From positions 248,001-312,000 of the forward strand of contig NZ_JADOVI010000001.1 in NCBI RefSeq assembly GCF_015752155.1: DNA of 64,000 nucleotides, in the 5' to 3' direction. This stretch comes from Cryobacterium sp. MP_M3. GTDB lineage: Bacteria > Actinomycetota > Actinomycetes > Actinomycetales > Microbacteriaceae. Within the stretch, counting starts at the first letter, position 1. Each line of letters opens with the position of its first letter. The translations under genes and the position numbers were made by a program. The notes under the pieces are model-generated. The model saw only the letters and a list, made by a program, of their open reading frames with translations. It had not been told where the DNA came from and ran no database searches. Shown here piece after piece: positions 18,490 through 26,592 of this stretch.

Positions 18490-19332
18490 ATGAACAGGCA
18501 CCACCCAGCACTCCCGCTCGCCCTGCTGCTGGCGATGTCGGGCATCACGGCGGTTCTGACCGCCCAGACCGCAGCCGCCTCGACCACCAGGACTGTGACC
18601 ACCGTGAACGTGAACGCCGTGTCCGTGAAGGCCATTGACTCCGCCAACATCATCACCGACCCCGGCTGGTTCGTGCGGGCCTACGACGCCGGCATCCGGC
18701 TTTACATCATGCATTCGACCGGGTGGGGCACCTGCGAACCCTGGAGTCGAACCCAGGAGCAGCTCAAGATGGCCCTGGATGCCGGGCTCGAGATTGCCGT
18801 CTACACCCGGGACGCCACGTGCTGGCAGGGCGGGATCGCCGCCGCCGGCCCCTATCAGGTCCAACTGGCGTTCTTCGCCCTTGACGTGGAGCCGGGCAGC
18901 CCGCCGGTGACCCGGGAAATGGTCGACGGCGTGCGGGCGATGGGCGTCCGCCCCGTGATCTACAGCGGCTCCGGCATGTGGCCGACGATCATGGACGGCA
19001 GCACGGCCTTCGCCGACGTCCCGCTGTGGGACGCGAACGCCGGGCCGGTCGACTACGCCGGCTGGACCGCCGACACCGGCGCGCCCGGCCCGGTCGGGTA
19101 CGGCGGCTGGAACACCGCCGCCAACCCGCGGATCGGCGTGCAACAGAAGTTCGAACACGAACTCAACGGCGTGCTCGTCGACCTCAACTCGTTCGACGCC
19201 GCCTTCCTGGGCCTGGCGAGCCCGGAGGCACCCCCGGCCGCACCGCTCGCGGCGGCACCCGCGCCCCAGCTCACGGCGACGCCGCTCTCCTCACCGGCGC
19301 CCCGGGCCGTGCGCGTGCGGTGGCGGCGCTGA
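18490..19332 (+). CDS. Secreted GH25-like / glycoside-hydrolase-like TIM-barrel protein
   Basis: A 280-residue exported protein with an N-terminal signal (PLALLLAMSGITAVLTAQTAAAS). The mature domain begins VKAIDSANIITDPGWFVRAYDAGIRLYIMHS. It continues with LKMALDAGLEIAVYTRD, FFALDVEPGSPPVTREMVDGV and MGVRPVIYSGSGMW, and ends with VDLNSFD. The order of strands and the acidic pair in ALDVEP resemble GH25 lysozymes and related GH-like domains, where those acidic residues act on peptidoglycan. The C-terminus is Pro/Ala rich with a basic end (RVRWRR). Activity is inferred only from the fold-like pattern, so a cell-wall hydrolase is a working guess. Confidence 0.6.
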   Translation: MNRHHPALPLALLLAMSGITAVLTAQTAAASTTRTVTTVNVNAVSVKAIDSANIITDPGWFVRAYDAGIRLYIMHSTGWGTCEPWSRTQEQLKMALDAGLEIAVYTRDATCWQGGIAAAGPYQVQLAFFALDVEPGSPPVTREMVDGVRAMGVRPVIYSGSGMWPTIMDGSTAFADVPLWDANAGPVDYAGWTADTGAPGPVGYGGWNTAANPRIGVQQKFEHELNGVLVDLNSFDAAFLGLASPEAPPAAPLAAAPAPQLTATPLSSPAPRAVRVRWRR

Positions 19333-19360
19333 CCTCGCCCCAGACGGCGGTCGAGCGGAC

Positions 19361-20248
19361 TCAGCGCGGCCAGAACTCCTGCGCGCGGCACGGCTGGCCG
19401 CCGACCAGGTTCAGACACGACCCGAAGACGGTGGGATAGCCCTCCGTCTGCGCGGGGCCGAACCAGGTCGTGTAGAACAGCCAGAAATTCAGGTTGCCGT
19501 GGGTGGAGCATCCGTCGCCGTCGTCGCCCGGCCGGGCCAGGGCGGCCTTGTTGGGCTGGTACGGCGTGTAGTTATAGAGGTTGGCCGTGGCCTGGTTGCG
19601 GATGCGCACCGGACTCGCCCCGCAGGCAGGGTCAGGGTTGTAGCCCACATCGACGACGCCCACCTTGTAGGCGCGGTCCGGCTCCTGGGTGTACTGACGG
19701 AACTGCCAGGCCGCCCGGTAGACCTGGTTGAAAAAGCCGAAGTACTCCGTGTCGCAGTCGGCGGTGTCGGGGCAGCCGTACCCGGTCGCGCGCAGGTAGC
19801 CGGATGCGCTGGGCCGGGTCAGCAGGGACTGCTCCTTCTGCAGGAGCACCAGCAGCACCCGCGGACTGATGGTGCACGCCTTCGCGACCTTGGCGATGAT
19901 CCGGCTCGCGCGCTCGTCGGCGGCCGGGCGGTAGGCCGCGCAATGGCCGGCGCCCTGGGCCGGCTGGGCCGTCGTGGATTCCCGGAACTCCCAGAGGCAC
20001 GGCGCGTCCGCGCGGGCGACGCAGGCGCGGTCTTCCAGGAACGCTTGGATGCCGGCCTCGGTCATCGCGTCAGGGTTGAAGAAGTTGTAGTCGCTGATGA
20101 TGGCGCCCGGGTCGAACGCCGCCGGCGCCGCGATCGTCTCAATCCGGCGGATCGAGCCGCCGAGAGCGAAGCCGGATCCGACGACGACCACCGCGATCGC
20201 GGTCACCAGCGCGAGCAGTTTGCGGCGCGGTGTCCCCAGATGCGTCAT
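19361..20248 (-). CDS. Exported protein of unknown function with lysozyme-like motif
   Basis: A protein of 295 residues with one N-terminal membrane segment (LLALVTAIAVVVVGSGFAL) and an extracellular part. I know similar proteins in Microbacteriaceae by the block DPGAIISDYNFFNPDAMTEAGIQAFL, followed by SPRVLLVLLQKEQSLLTRP, in which the Glu sits where lysozyme-superfamily enzymes have their catalytic acid. Many Cys residues (about eight) and Trp/Tyr-rich stretches are consistent with a secreted fold. I chose ATG 20248 because AAGG lies seven bases upstream; a TTG two codons earlier directly follows the same site. It is convergent with the GH25-like gene, so both may act on the wall, but no activity can be assigned. 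Confidence 0.65.
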   Translation of the reverse strand: MTHLGTPRRKLLALVTAIAVVVVGSGFALGGSIRRIETIAAPAAFDPGAIISDYNFFNPDAMTEAGIQAFLEDRACVARADAPCLWEFRESTTAQPAQGAGHCAAYRPAADERASRIIAKVAKACTISPRVLLVLLQKEQSLLTRPSASGYLRATGYGCPDTADCDTEYFGFFNQVYRAAWQFRQYTQEPDRAYKVGVVDVGYNPDPACGASPVRIRNQATANLYNYTPYQPNKAALARPGDDGDGCSTHGNLNFWLFYTTWFGPAQTEGYPTVFGSCLNLVGGQPCRAQEFWPR

Positions 20249-20291
20249 GGGCAAACCTTATCGGGACCCGGCGGGAGAGTGCTGGGAGGGA

Positions 20292-20759
20292 TCAGTCACC
20301 GTCCCGCACGACGAGCTCGTCACTGATCCGCACCCAGCGGCCCGGGATCATCTCCTCGTCACCACCCGGCTCCACATAGCGCACGGCCCCGCCGTGCGGG
20401 GTCGAGATCGTCAACGGGGACAGGGCGCCGCAGCCGAGGTTCGACTGGCCGGAGTCGGGGCGGAACACGACGATGCAGACCCCGTCGGGACCGTCATCCC
20501 CGGCGAAGGTGGTGAGGAAGAAGTCGGCGCCGTTCCGGGACCCCACCAGACGCGAGGAATCGGCGTCCGCCCCGTGCGGGAGCGCGATCGTGTCCGGTAC
20601 CCGGTCGCGCTCCGCCTGGGCGGTGGCGCGGGCGGCGAACGGAGAATCCGGGGAACACGCCGAGAGCAGGAGCAGCATCGACACGGCCACGCCGAGCGCC
20701 GTCGCGCGTCGCGCAGGCGCCGGCCTCACCGGTGCGGCAGGCGCTGACGGCGGGGTCAT
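20292..20759 (-). CDS. Small lipoprotein of unknown function
   Basis: 155-residue predicted lipoprotein: hydrophobic segment ALGVAVSMLLLLSAC with the lipobox Cys at residue 35, then a mature region with GSRNGADFFLTTFAGDDGPDGVCIVVFRP and ALSPLTISTPHGG. No family is recognised. The ATG at 20759 overlaps the stop of the upstream membrane-protein gene (ATGA), so the two are coupled and probably act together. Confidence 0.7.
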   Translation of the reverse strand: MTPPSAPAAPVRPAPARRATALGVAVSMLLLLSACSPDSPFAARATAQAERDRVPDTIALPHGADADSSRLVGSRNGADFFLTTFAGDDGPDGVCIVVFRPDSGQSNLGCGALSPLTISTPHGGAVRYVEPGGDEEMIPGRWVRISDELVVRDGD

Positions 20760-21049
20760 TCTGAGTCCAGCCGGTTGCCGATGGCGAACCAGGCGATCGC
20801 GCCGAACAGGGGCGCGCAGACCACGGCCAGCACCCAGTTCGTGCGCGCTGCCGCCCGAAGATGCACCGCCCGGGCGATCTGCACCAGGGCTGCCCCGATC
20901 AGGCCGACTGCGCCCACCGCGGCCAGGCCGGCCAAGGCAACGGCCGCCCACTCGATTGTGTCTGCACTGACTTGCACGCGCGGCCCCGCTAACGATCGAT
21001 ACCCCCGGTGATGCTGTCGGCGAATCGATGGTGCCGCTAGCCGGCCCAT
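20756..21049 (-). CDS. PLDc_N-like small membrane protein
   Basis: A protein of up to 97 residues with two hydrophobic helices (WAAVALAGLAAVGAVGLIGAALVQIA and WVLAVVCAPLFGAIAWFAIG) and the ending AIGNRL, the pattern of the phospholipase D nuclease N-terminal (PLDc_N) family of short membrane proteins. The start is uncertain: ATG 21049 has a GGGGGAAGG purine tract just upstream, while GTG 20977 would leave a shorter, more typical protein. It is translationally coupled to the downstream lipoprotein and divergent from the TetR gene. Confidence 0.65.
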   Translation of the reverse strand: MGRLAAPSIRRQHHRGYRSLAGPRVQVSADTIEWAAVALAGLAAVGAVGLIGAALVQIARAVHLRAAARTNWVLAVVCAPLFGAIAWFAIGNRLDSE

Positions 21050-21085
21050 CAACCTTCCCCCGCGAAAGCATCCTGTCCCTGAACC

Positions 21086-21099
21086 ATACCAATTAGTAT
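21086..21099. promoter_or_regulatory. Candidate TetR-type operator ATAC-N6-GTAT
   Basis: A short inverted repeat (ATAC caatta GTAT) lies in the AT-rich patch 50 bases before the broken TetR gene. Repressors of the gamma-butyrolactone-receptor type use dyads of this form, so autoregulation is plausible. Confidence 0.4.
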
Positions 21100-21147
21100 T
21101 CTTTTGTGGGGGAATGAGACCATTCCGTTGCCGACCCGAGGAGTGTC

Positions 21148-21805
21148 ATGCCGAGACAACAGCGGGCGATCGGAACGAGGGCGGCCATCGTGCGGGGAGC
21201 CGCGGAGGCGTTCCGCCGGAACGGCTATGGCAGCACCTCGCTCGCGGACGTGGCCACGGAGGCGGGGGTGACCAAGGGCGCGCTCTTTCCACTTCGACTC
21301 CAAAGAGGCGATCGCGCTCGCCGTGATCGGCGCCCAGCACGAAGCGTCGATCGCGCTGGGCCACCGGATGCTCCACGGCTCCCTTCCCGGGTTGGAGGCC
21401 ATGATCACGATGTCACTCGAACTGGCCGCACAGCTGCGCACCGACCCGGTCGTGGCCGCGGGCATCCGCCTCACCATGGAATCGTCGGTCTTCTCGACGC
21501 CGATCGTCGGCCCCTACCGCGACTGGATGGCCGTCTGCGAGGAACTGCTGGCCCGCGGAATCGCCGAGGGGGACGTCGCCGCCGGCACGGATGTCGCGGC
21601 GGCAGCCCATTTCATCAGCCCGGCCTTCACCGGGGTGCAGCTCGTGTCGGAGGCGCTGACGGGGCGGGAAGACCTTGACCGCCGGGTCGACGAGATGTGG
21701 GCGTTGATCCTCCCGGCTCTCGTGGCCCCGGACCGCCGCGAACGCCTGATCGGCCTGCCCGCCCGGGTGCGGACCGCCCGCGCCGCCGCCGCGTCCCGTG
21801 CCTAG
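21148..21805 (+). pseudogene. Frameshifted TetR-family regulator (ScbR-like)
   Basis: The N-terminal frame encodes a TetR helix-turn-helix (TRAAIVRGAAEAFRRNGYGSTSLADVATEAGVTKGAL) and then runs into nonsense. The neighbouring frame continues with FHFDSKEAIALAVIGAQHEASIALG and a full ligand domain ending near 21805. Family members read GALYFHFDSKE here, and the sequence around 21286 lacks two bases of the Tyr codon, so a 2-base deletion explains the shift. Intact, it would be about 219 residues, resembling gamma-butyrolactone-receptor-type regulators. The 3' end overlaps the stop of convergent ohr by four bases. The break could be real decay or a base-calling error. Confidence 0.75.
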
Positions 21806-22266
21806 TCCTCGTCGTCGACGACGACGAGCGTGACGGCGATGTTGCCGCGGGTCGCCCGGGAGTACGGGCAGACCTGGTGGGCGGCCTCGAGCAGCTCCCG
21901 GGCGACCGGGGCGTCGATGCCGGGCAGCTGGGCCTCTATGGTGACCTCGAAGTCGAATCCGGTGGCCATGCCTCCGACGAGGTGCACGGTCAGCGTGACC
22001 GCCGAGTCGGCCACATCGAGCTTCCGCTGCCGGGCGACCCCCTTCAGCGCGTTGTGGAAGCAGGCCGCCCAGCCGCTGGCGAACAGCTGCTCCGGGTTTG
22101 TGCCCGGCCCGCCGTCGCCGCCCATCTCGGCCGGCATCGACAGGTCGAGGTCGAGCTTACTGTCGCTCGTGACGACCTTGCCGGTGCGACCGCCCCAGGA
22201 CGTGGCGGAGGCGGTGTAGACGGCAGTCGTCGGGGCGGCCGTGCCCAGTGCGGTGGGGATGCTCAT
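21802..22266 (-). CDS. ohr: Organic hydroperoxide resistance protein (Ohr)
   Basis: 154-residue cytoplasmic peroxidase of the OsmC/Ohr family that reduces organic and fatty-acid hydroperoxides with lipoyl-type thiols. The two redox cysteines lie in FASGWAACFHNAL and HQVCPYSRATRGN, and the Ohr-type SWGGRTGKV and GTNPEQLF stretches are present. AGAGGA lies six bases before the ATG. It is divergent from a MarR regulator across an 86-base region containing a TTCG-N4-CGAA dyad. Confidence 0.94.
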   Translation of the reverse strand: MSIPTALGTAAPTTAVYTASATSWGGRTGKVVTSDSKLDLDLSMPAEMGGDGGPGTNPEQLFASGWAACFHNALKGVARQRKLDVADSAVTLTVHLVGGMATGFDFEVTIEAQLPGIDAPVARELLEAAHQVCPYSRATRGNIAVTLVVVDDED

Positions 22267-22320
22267 GGTGGTCCTCTTTCAGTCGGGGGAGAGGACACTG
22301 GGAACAGGCCCTCGAGGAAG

Positions 22321-22338
22321 TGCTTCGTATTCGAAACA
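22321..22338. promoter_or_regulatory. Candidate operator between ohr and marR
   Basis: TTCG-TATT-CGAA with partly matching flanks (TG...CA) forms a dyad in the shared ohr/marR region, 15 bases before the marR start. It is a candidate MarR-family site. Confidence 0.5.
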
Positions 22339-22352
22339 ACTAGGAGTGACCG

Positions 22353-22877
22353 ATGAGTATTCCCCCGGATGAGCCCCAATCGGCGGTGACCCCGGATGAG
22401 ATGCGCGCCTGGGCGGCGATCTTCGAGACCTCCAACATCGTGCAATACGCCGCCGATCGGCAGCTGCGGGCTGCCGTTGGCCTCACCCTGGCCCAGTTCG
22501 AGATCCTCGCCCGCATCGGCGAGGGGGCGGAGGGCGGCCGGAGGATGACCGACATCGCCGACGATCTCACCGTCTCCCGCAGCGGCCTGACCTACCAGGT
22601 CGACCAATTGGAGAGGAAAGGGCTGGTCCTGCGCCGCCCGGCACGGGACGACGAGCGGTCGGTCGTGGCGCAGCTCACCCCCGAGGGAGCCGCGTGCCTG
22701 GCCGCCGGCAGCCCCGGCTACGTGCGGCTCGTGCGCGAGATGCTCTTCGACCGGATCAGCCTGGCCGACCTTCTCGCGGTCACGGACATCCTCGACTCGG
22801 TGCGCACCCTGCTCAAGTCCCAGCCGAAGCGGTCCACCCTTCGGCGGCCGCGCCGGCAGGCGGGACCGCGCGCTTAA
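22353..22877 (+). CDS. MarR-family transcriptional regulator
   Basis: 174-residue dimeric winged-helix repressor: LTLAQFEILARIGEG, then RRMTDIADDLTVSRSGLTYQVDQLERKGLVLRR (recognition helix and wing) and DERSVVAQLTPEGAA. Its divergent position suggests that it controls ohr. However, it lacks the N-terminal reactive cysteine used by OhrR to sense peroxides; its only Cys is near residue 118. So it may respond to another ligand or use that Cys. AGGAG lies seven bases upstream of the ATG. The C-terminus is Arg-rich, and the gene overlaps the convergent PGPGW gene by four bases. Confidence 0.88.
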   Translation: MSIPPDEPQSAVTPDEMRAWAAIFETSNIVQYAADRQLRAAVGLTLAQFEILARIGEGAEGGRRMTDIADDLTVSRSGLTYQVDQLERKGLVLRRPARDDERSVVAQLTPEGAACLAAGSPGYVRLVREMLFDRISLADLLAVTDILDSVRTLLKSQPKRSTLRRPRRQAGPRA

Positions 22878-23242
22878 TCGGTCGCGGCTGTGCCGCGGGT
22901 CGCGCGTCTGGCCGGCCGGGTGGCGGCGCCCCGAGTGCGCCACCAGACCCACAGCCGGGTCAGGATGCGTTTGAGGAAGGCCCCGACCCGATGGGCCGTC
23001 GGGAATTCCGTGCCGAGGACCGCGAGCCCGAGGAAAACGATGAGCCAGCCGGGGCCGGGCAGGGGAACGAGAATGAGGCCGATGCCCACAATCCCCGCCC
23101 CGAGCAGCCCGACCAGGACGCGGTAAACCCAGCGCACCCGGGGGTGGAGTTCGACCCATCCGCGGCACCGCCGGAGGAGGCGCCTGACCGGGTGCCCGGG
23201 GTTGTTTCCGCTGTCGATCTCCTCTGGAATGCTCACTCCCAT
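22874..23242 (-). CDS. PGPGW-motif transmembrane protein
   Basis: 122-residue membrane protein of the PGPGW/TIGR02611 family. The signature LVPLPGPGWLIVFLGLAVLGTEFP is split between two hydrophobic helices (YRVLVGLLGAGIVGIGLILV and LIVFLGLAVLG), with basic termini (RRLLRRCRG and RRATRG). The molecular role of the family is unknown. The start is ATG 23242, with GTG 23236 as an alternative; neither has a strong ribosome site. Confidence 0.8.
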   Translation of the reverse strand: MGVSIPEEIDSGNNPGHPVRRLLRRCRGWVELHPRVRWVYRVLVGLLGAGIVGIGLILVPLPGPGWLIVFLGLAVLGTEFPTAHRVGAFLKRILTRLWVWWRTRGAATRPARRATRGTAATD

Positions 23243-23339
23243 GATCCGAGGGTAGGACCGCCCGCTGGGAGTGGACTGCGGGCTTCCGCGGCACGACCGG
23301 TTCGTGCCGCGTTCGGGGGGTCTTTCTGGGTGTTTTCTC

Positions 23340-23368
23340 TTGACAGCACTGAACTTAACCGGTTTAGT
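23340..23368 (+). promoter_or_regulatory. Promoter of the secreted glycosidase-like gene
   Basis: TTGACA at 23340-23345 and TTTAGT at 23363-23368 are separated by 17 bases. An AACCGGTT-centred operator lies between and over these elements and a second one directly follows, the classic arrangement for LacI-type repression. Confidence 0.7.
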
Positions 23369-23369
23369 T
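23352..23369. promoter_or_regulatory. Operator 1, AACT-T-AACCGGTT-T-AGTT
   Basis: An 18-bp dyad with one mismatched pair centred on AACCGGTT, overlapping the spacer and -10 of the promoter. Confidence 0.7.
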
Positions 23370-23375
23370 GACCTT

Positions 23376-23391
23376 ACTGAACCGGTTCAGT
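23376..23391. promoter_or_regulatory. Operator 2, perfect palindrome ACTGAACCGGTTCAGT
   Basis: A perfect 16-bp palindrome with the central CG typical of LacI-family operators. It is centred 23 bp (about two helical turns) downstream of operator 1, near the transcription start. No cognate LacI gene lies nearby. Confidence 0.8.
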
Positions 23392-23412
23392 GCTCGAACC
23401 AGGAGACCCACA

Positions 23413-25497
23413 ATGACGTACAACGCTGTTCGCTCACCATTCGCCCTTAAAGCCGTCGCCCTCACGGCCGCCGTGTCGATGCTCATGCTCGGAGCAGGCA
23501 CCGCCGCCGCGGTCGCGTCGCCACCGACATCCGTCGCCCACGGAGGGCAGCCGGCCTCGGCTCCGCTGACCAACCTCGCGCACCTCGACTTCCTCCTCGA
23601 CACCGTGCCGCTCCCGGCCGTCGAAGGCCACACGACCTACGGAATCGAGGCCAAGCCGACCGCCCAGGCGCCGTGGACCTATTCGGACAAGAAGGCGGAC
23701 GGCAGCTACGGGCGGGTGGGCGGCGGGTCGCTCGACCCGGCCACCGGGCACTGGAGCCAGGGTGCTTACAACGCAGACGACATCGCCCGCACCGCAGTCG
23801 TCTACCTTCGCCATTGGCAGCTGACCGGCGACCCGGCGAGCAGGGAGCACGCGCTGCAGACGCTCCGCTCGCTGACCTACCTGCAGACCGCCACCGGTCC
23901 GAACGCCGGCAACGTCGTGCTCTGGCAGCAGGCCGACGGAACGCTGACGCCCAGTGCCACCCCCCGGGAGCTGCCCGACCCGAGCGACTCCGCCGAGTCG
24001 TACTGGGTGGCCCGCACTGTCTGGGCCCTCGGTGAGGGCTACGCCGCCTTCAAGGGCGCCGACCCGAAGTTCGCGGCATTCCTCCAGGACCGGCTGCACC
24101 TCTCCCTCGACGCGCTCGGTCGCCAGTCGCTGGCCAGATTCGGCCAGTTCGACGTGGCTGACGGCGTGAAGGTGCCGGCCTGGCTGATCGCAGGCGGGAC
24201 GGATGCCTCGGCCGAGGCAGCGCTCGGACTCTCCGCCTACGTCACGGCCGCGCCCGCCGACGCTGCGGCGCGCACCACGCTCACCCGGCTGGCCGAGGGT
24301 GTCGCCGCGATGTCCTCCGGATCGGTCACCCAGTGGCCGTTCGGGGCGATCATGCCGTGGAACAAGTCGCAGACCCTGTGGCATGCCTGGGGCGGCATGG
24401 CCCCGGCCGCCGTCGCGACGGCATCCGCGGCGCTCGACCGGACCGACCTGCTCGGCGCCGCGGTGAAGGATTCCGCCCAGTTCACGGCCCAGTTGCTCGC
24501 CGCCGGGGGACCGGACAACGCCTGGAGCCCCACCCCGGGTGAAGCGCAGATCGCCTACGGGGTCGACTCGCGGGTGCAGAGTCTGGTCGCCACGGCCAGG
24601 GTCGCGAAGGCCCCCGGCCTGATCGACCTCGCCGCCGTCACCGCCGGCTGGTTCTTCGGGGCCAACCGGAGCGGGCAGCCCGCCTACAACCCGGCCACCG
24701 GCGCCGCCATCGACGGGATCGAACACGACGGCCGGGTCAACCCGAACTCCGGCGCTGAATCGACCATCCATGCCCTCCTCACCATGCTGGCGCTGGACGC
24801 GAACCCGGCACTGAAGGCGAAGGCGCTCGGCATCAACAAGACGGTCGGCACCAACGGCCTGAGCGTTGTCGAGGCCGAGGCCGGCACGATCACCGGGACC
24901 GGCGCCGTCGTTCGGCCCGCCTCCGCGTGGACCGGCGAGGCCAATCTGTCGGGCGGGGCCTACGTCGCCCTGGCTGCGGGGGACACGCTGAGCATCCCCG
25001 TTCCGGCGGCCGACCAGGCGCGCAATGTGTACCCGATCGTGAACCAGACCGAGGCGCCCTCCGGCAGCACGACGTGGTCCGCGGGCACCGTGCGGCTGGG
25101 CGGAACCGCCAACGGCGGCGCGGGCGCGCAGGGCATCACGGATGCGCCGGGCCGGCTCTTCCCGCTCACGCTCAAGCGCTCCCTGCCGGCCGGGGCCACG
25201 GTCGTCGTCGGGGCGGCTGATGGTCCTGTCGCCGTGGACGCCCTGCTGGTGCAGCCGCTCGTCTCCACCGTCTCGGTGACCGGCCCGGCCGGGGACAGCA
25301 CCGTCTACGTCAGCGCGTCCGGTGAGCCCAGCGTGCGACCGGTGGCCGTGCCGCGCGGCTTCCGGCTGCAGCAGCAGGCGTTCGACGCGACCGGCAAGCA
25401 CGTGGCTTCCGGTCGAGACGACCGGAAGGGCGAATCGTCGACCGCCGTCATGGTCGCGCCGGGCGGATTCACCGTCACAAAGCTGGTGCGCAAGTAG
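23413..25497 (+). CDS. Secreted six-hairpin-glycosidase-like protein, substrate unknown
   Basis: 694-residue exported protein with a signal peptide (LKAVALTAAVSMLMLGAGTAAAVA). Residues about 45-480 have the helical, Trp- and Ala-rich pattern of (alpha/alpha)6 glycosidases: YNADDIARTAVVYLRHWQLTGD, SYWVARTVWALGEGYAAF, LWHAWGGMAPAA and GAESTIHALLTMLA. The last 200 residues are beta-rich and carbohydrate-module-like (VEAEAGTITGTGAVV, PVPAADQARNVYPIV). I cannot place it in a named GH family or identify the catalytic acids. The start ATG 23413 has AGGAG seven bases upstream; a TTG-type start at 23368 lies inside the promoter. Control by a LacI-type repressor is clear from the operators, pointing to an inducible extracellular polysaccharide-active enzyme. 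Confidence 0.65.
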   Translation: MTYNAVRSPFALKAVALTAAVSMLMLGAGTAAAVASPPTSVAHGGQPASAPLTNLAHLDFLLDTVPLPAVEGHTTYGIEAKPTAQAPWTYSDKKADGSYGRVGGGSLDPATGHWSQGAYNADDIARTAVVYLRHWQLTGDPASREHALQTLRSLTYLQTATGPNAGNVVLWQQADGTLTPSATPRELPDPSDSAESYWVARTVWALGEGYAAFKGADPKFAAFLQDRLHLSLDALGRQSLARFGQFDVADGVKVPAWLIAGGTDASAEAALGLSAYVTAAPADAAARTTLTRLAEGVAAMSSGSVTQWPFGAIMPWNKSQTLWHAWGGMAPAAVATASAALDRTDLLGAAVKDSAQFTAQLLAAGGPDNAWSPTPGEAQIAYGVDSRVQSLVATARVAKAPGLIDLAAVTAGWFFGANRSGQPAYNPATGAAIDGIEHDGRVNPNSGAESTIHALLTMLALDANPALKAKALGINKTVGTNGLSVVEAEAGTITGTGAVVRPASAWTGEANLSGGAYVALAAGDTLSIPVPAADQARNVYPIVNQTEAPSGSTTWSAGTVRLGGTANGGAGAQGITDAPGRLFPLTLKRSLPAGATVVVGAADGPVAVDALLVQPLVSTVSVTGPAGDSTVYVSASGEPSVRPVAVPRGFRLQQQAFDATGKHVASGRDDRKGESSTAVMVAPGGFTVTKLVRK

Positions 25498-25562
25498 GGA
25501 AACCTCGATCGCACCGACCTGCGCCCGCCGCACCCGTGGGGGGCGGCGGGCTCAGTTCTGCC

Positions 25563-25632
25563 CCGAGATCCACCTTTTCGGTCGAGACCGACCGGCACAG
25601 CGGTCGGTCTCGACCGGAAAGGTCGATCTCGG
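25563..25632. repeat. 70-bp near-perfect palindrome downstream of the secreted glycosidase-like gene
   Basis: Arms 25563-25594 and 25601-25632 match at 30 of 32 positions around a 6-base loop. Each arm itself contains the smaller dyad CGGTCGAGACCG. It may act as the terminator of the preceding gene, but its length and self-similar arms look more like a REP/mobile palindrome. Confidence 0.8.
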
Positions 25633-25906
<274 letters not shown>

Positions 25907-26266
25907 ATGTCGCTCACTGATATCCATACCCCCGTGCGCACCGGCACGGATGCCGCGTGCTGCGCCCCGGCGAGCAGGGACGCGATCGGGGCGGAGGCCG
26001 CGGAGACGCTGGCCAGGTCGCTCAAGGCGCTCGCCGACCCGGCCCGGCTGCGCCTGGTCTCGATGGTCGCTGCGCACCCGGATGCCGAGGCCTGCGTCTG
26101 CGACCTGACCGAACCGCTCGGACTCAGCCAGCCGACCGTCTCGCACCACCTCAAGGTGCTCGTCGAGGCCGGACTGTTGACGCGGGACAAGCGCGGGACC
26201 TGGGCCTACTACCGCCTCGTCCCGGGCGCGCTCGACTCGCTCGCGGCGCTCCTCGCCGCCGTCTGA
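25907..26266 (+). CDS. ArsR-family metalloregulator
   Basis: 119-residue winged-helix repressor. The helix-turn-helix is LTEPLGLSQPTVSHHLKVLVEAGLLTRDKRGTWAYYRL. Candidate metal/As(III) ligands are the N-terminal Cys pair in DAACCAPAS and CVC in EACVCDLTE, the arrangement of arsenite-sensing ArsR proteins. I chose ATG 25907 with GGGGGA ten bases upstream; in-frame ATG 25889 is possible. No arsenite pump, arsenate reductase or metal transporter is adjacent, so its target is elsewhere or it only regulates itself. Confidence 0.85.
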   Translation: MSLTDIHTPVRTGTDAACCAPASRDAIGAEAAETLARSLKALADPARLRLVSMVAAHPDAEACVCDLTEPLGLSQPTVSHHLKVLVEAGLLTRDKRGTWAYYRLVPGALDSLAALLAAV

Positions 26267-26592
26267 GGGTGGGGGCCTGAGGGCGCCCCGTCGTCCGGCG
26301 TCGGGTCACCGCGGCTTGCTCCGCTCCGCGCGGGCGCGGGAGATCCGGGACCGGTCATGGCTTTCACAGGATGCCGAGATATTCTCAAGTCTTGCGCGCC
26401 TGGCCCGATGCCGACCCAGGTGTGCCCCAGGACACTTCCCGACGAGGGAGCGTCGTTCCCTTGGGCCAGCTCCACGCCGTGAACGCATCTCCGTCTGAAC
26501 GAGGTCTCCGCTCCCCGTCCCCAAACGAGAGACCCCGATGCCCCACCGTTCTTCTCCTGCGCCCTGCCCGACCGCTTCGATGGAAGGCGCCT
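26267..26592. other. 326-base gap upstream of the M23 peptidase gene
   Basis: No gene is supported. GTGT-N8-ACAC near 26430 is the only small dyad seen. I looked for a c-di-AMP (ydaO-type) leader, common before actinobacterial cell-wall hydrolases, and did not find its conserved blocks. Confidence 0.4.

Noticed and set aside
26267-26592. c-di-AMP (ydaO) riboswitch before the M23 peptidase gene
   Set aside because: Such leaders are common before actinobacterial wall hydrolases, but the conserved blocks could not be found on the plus strand.
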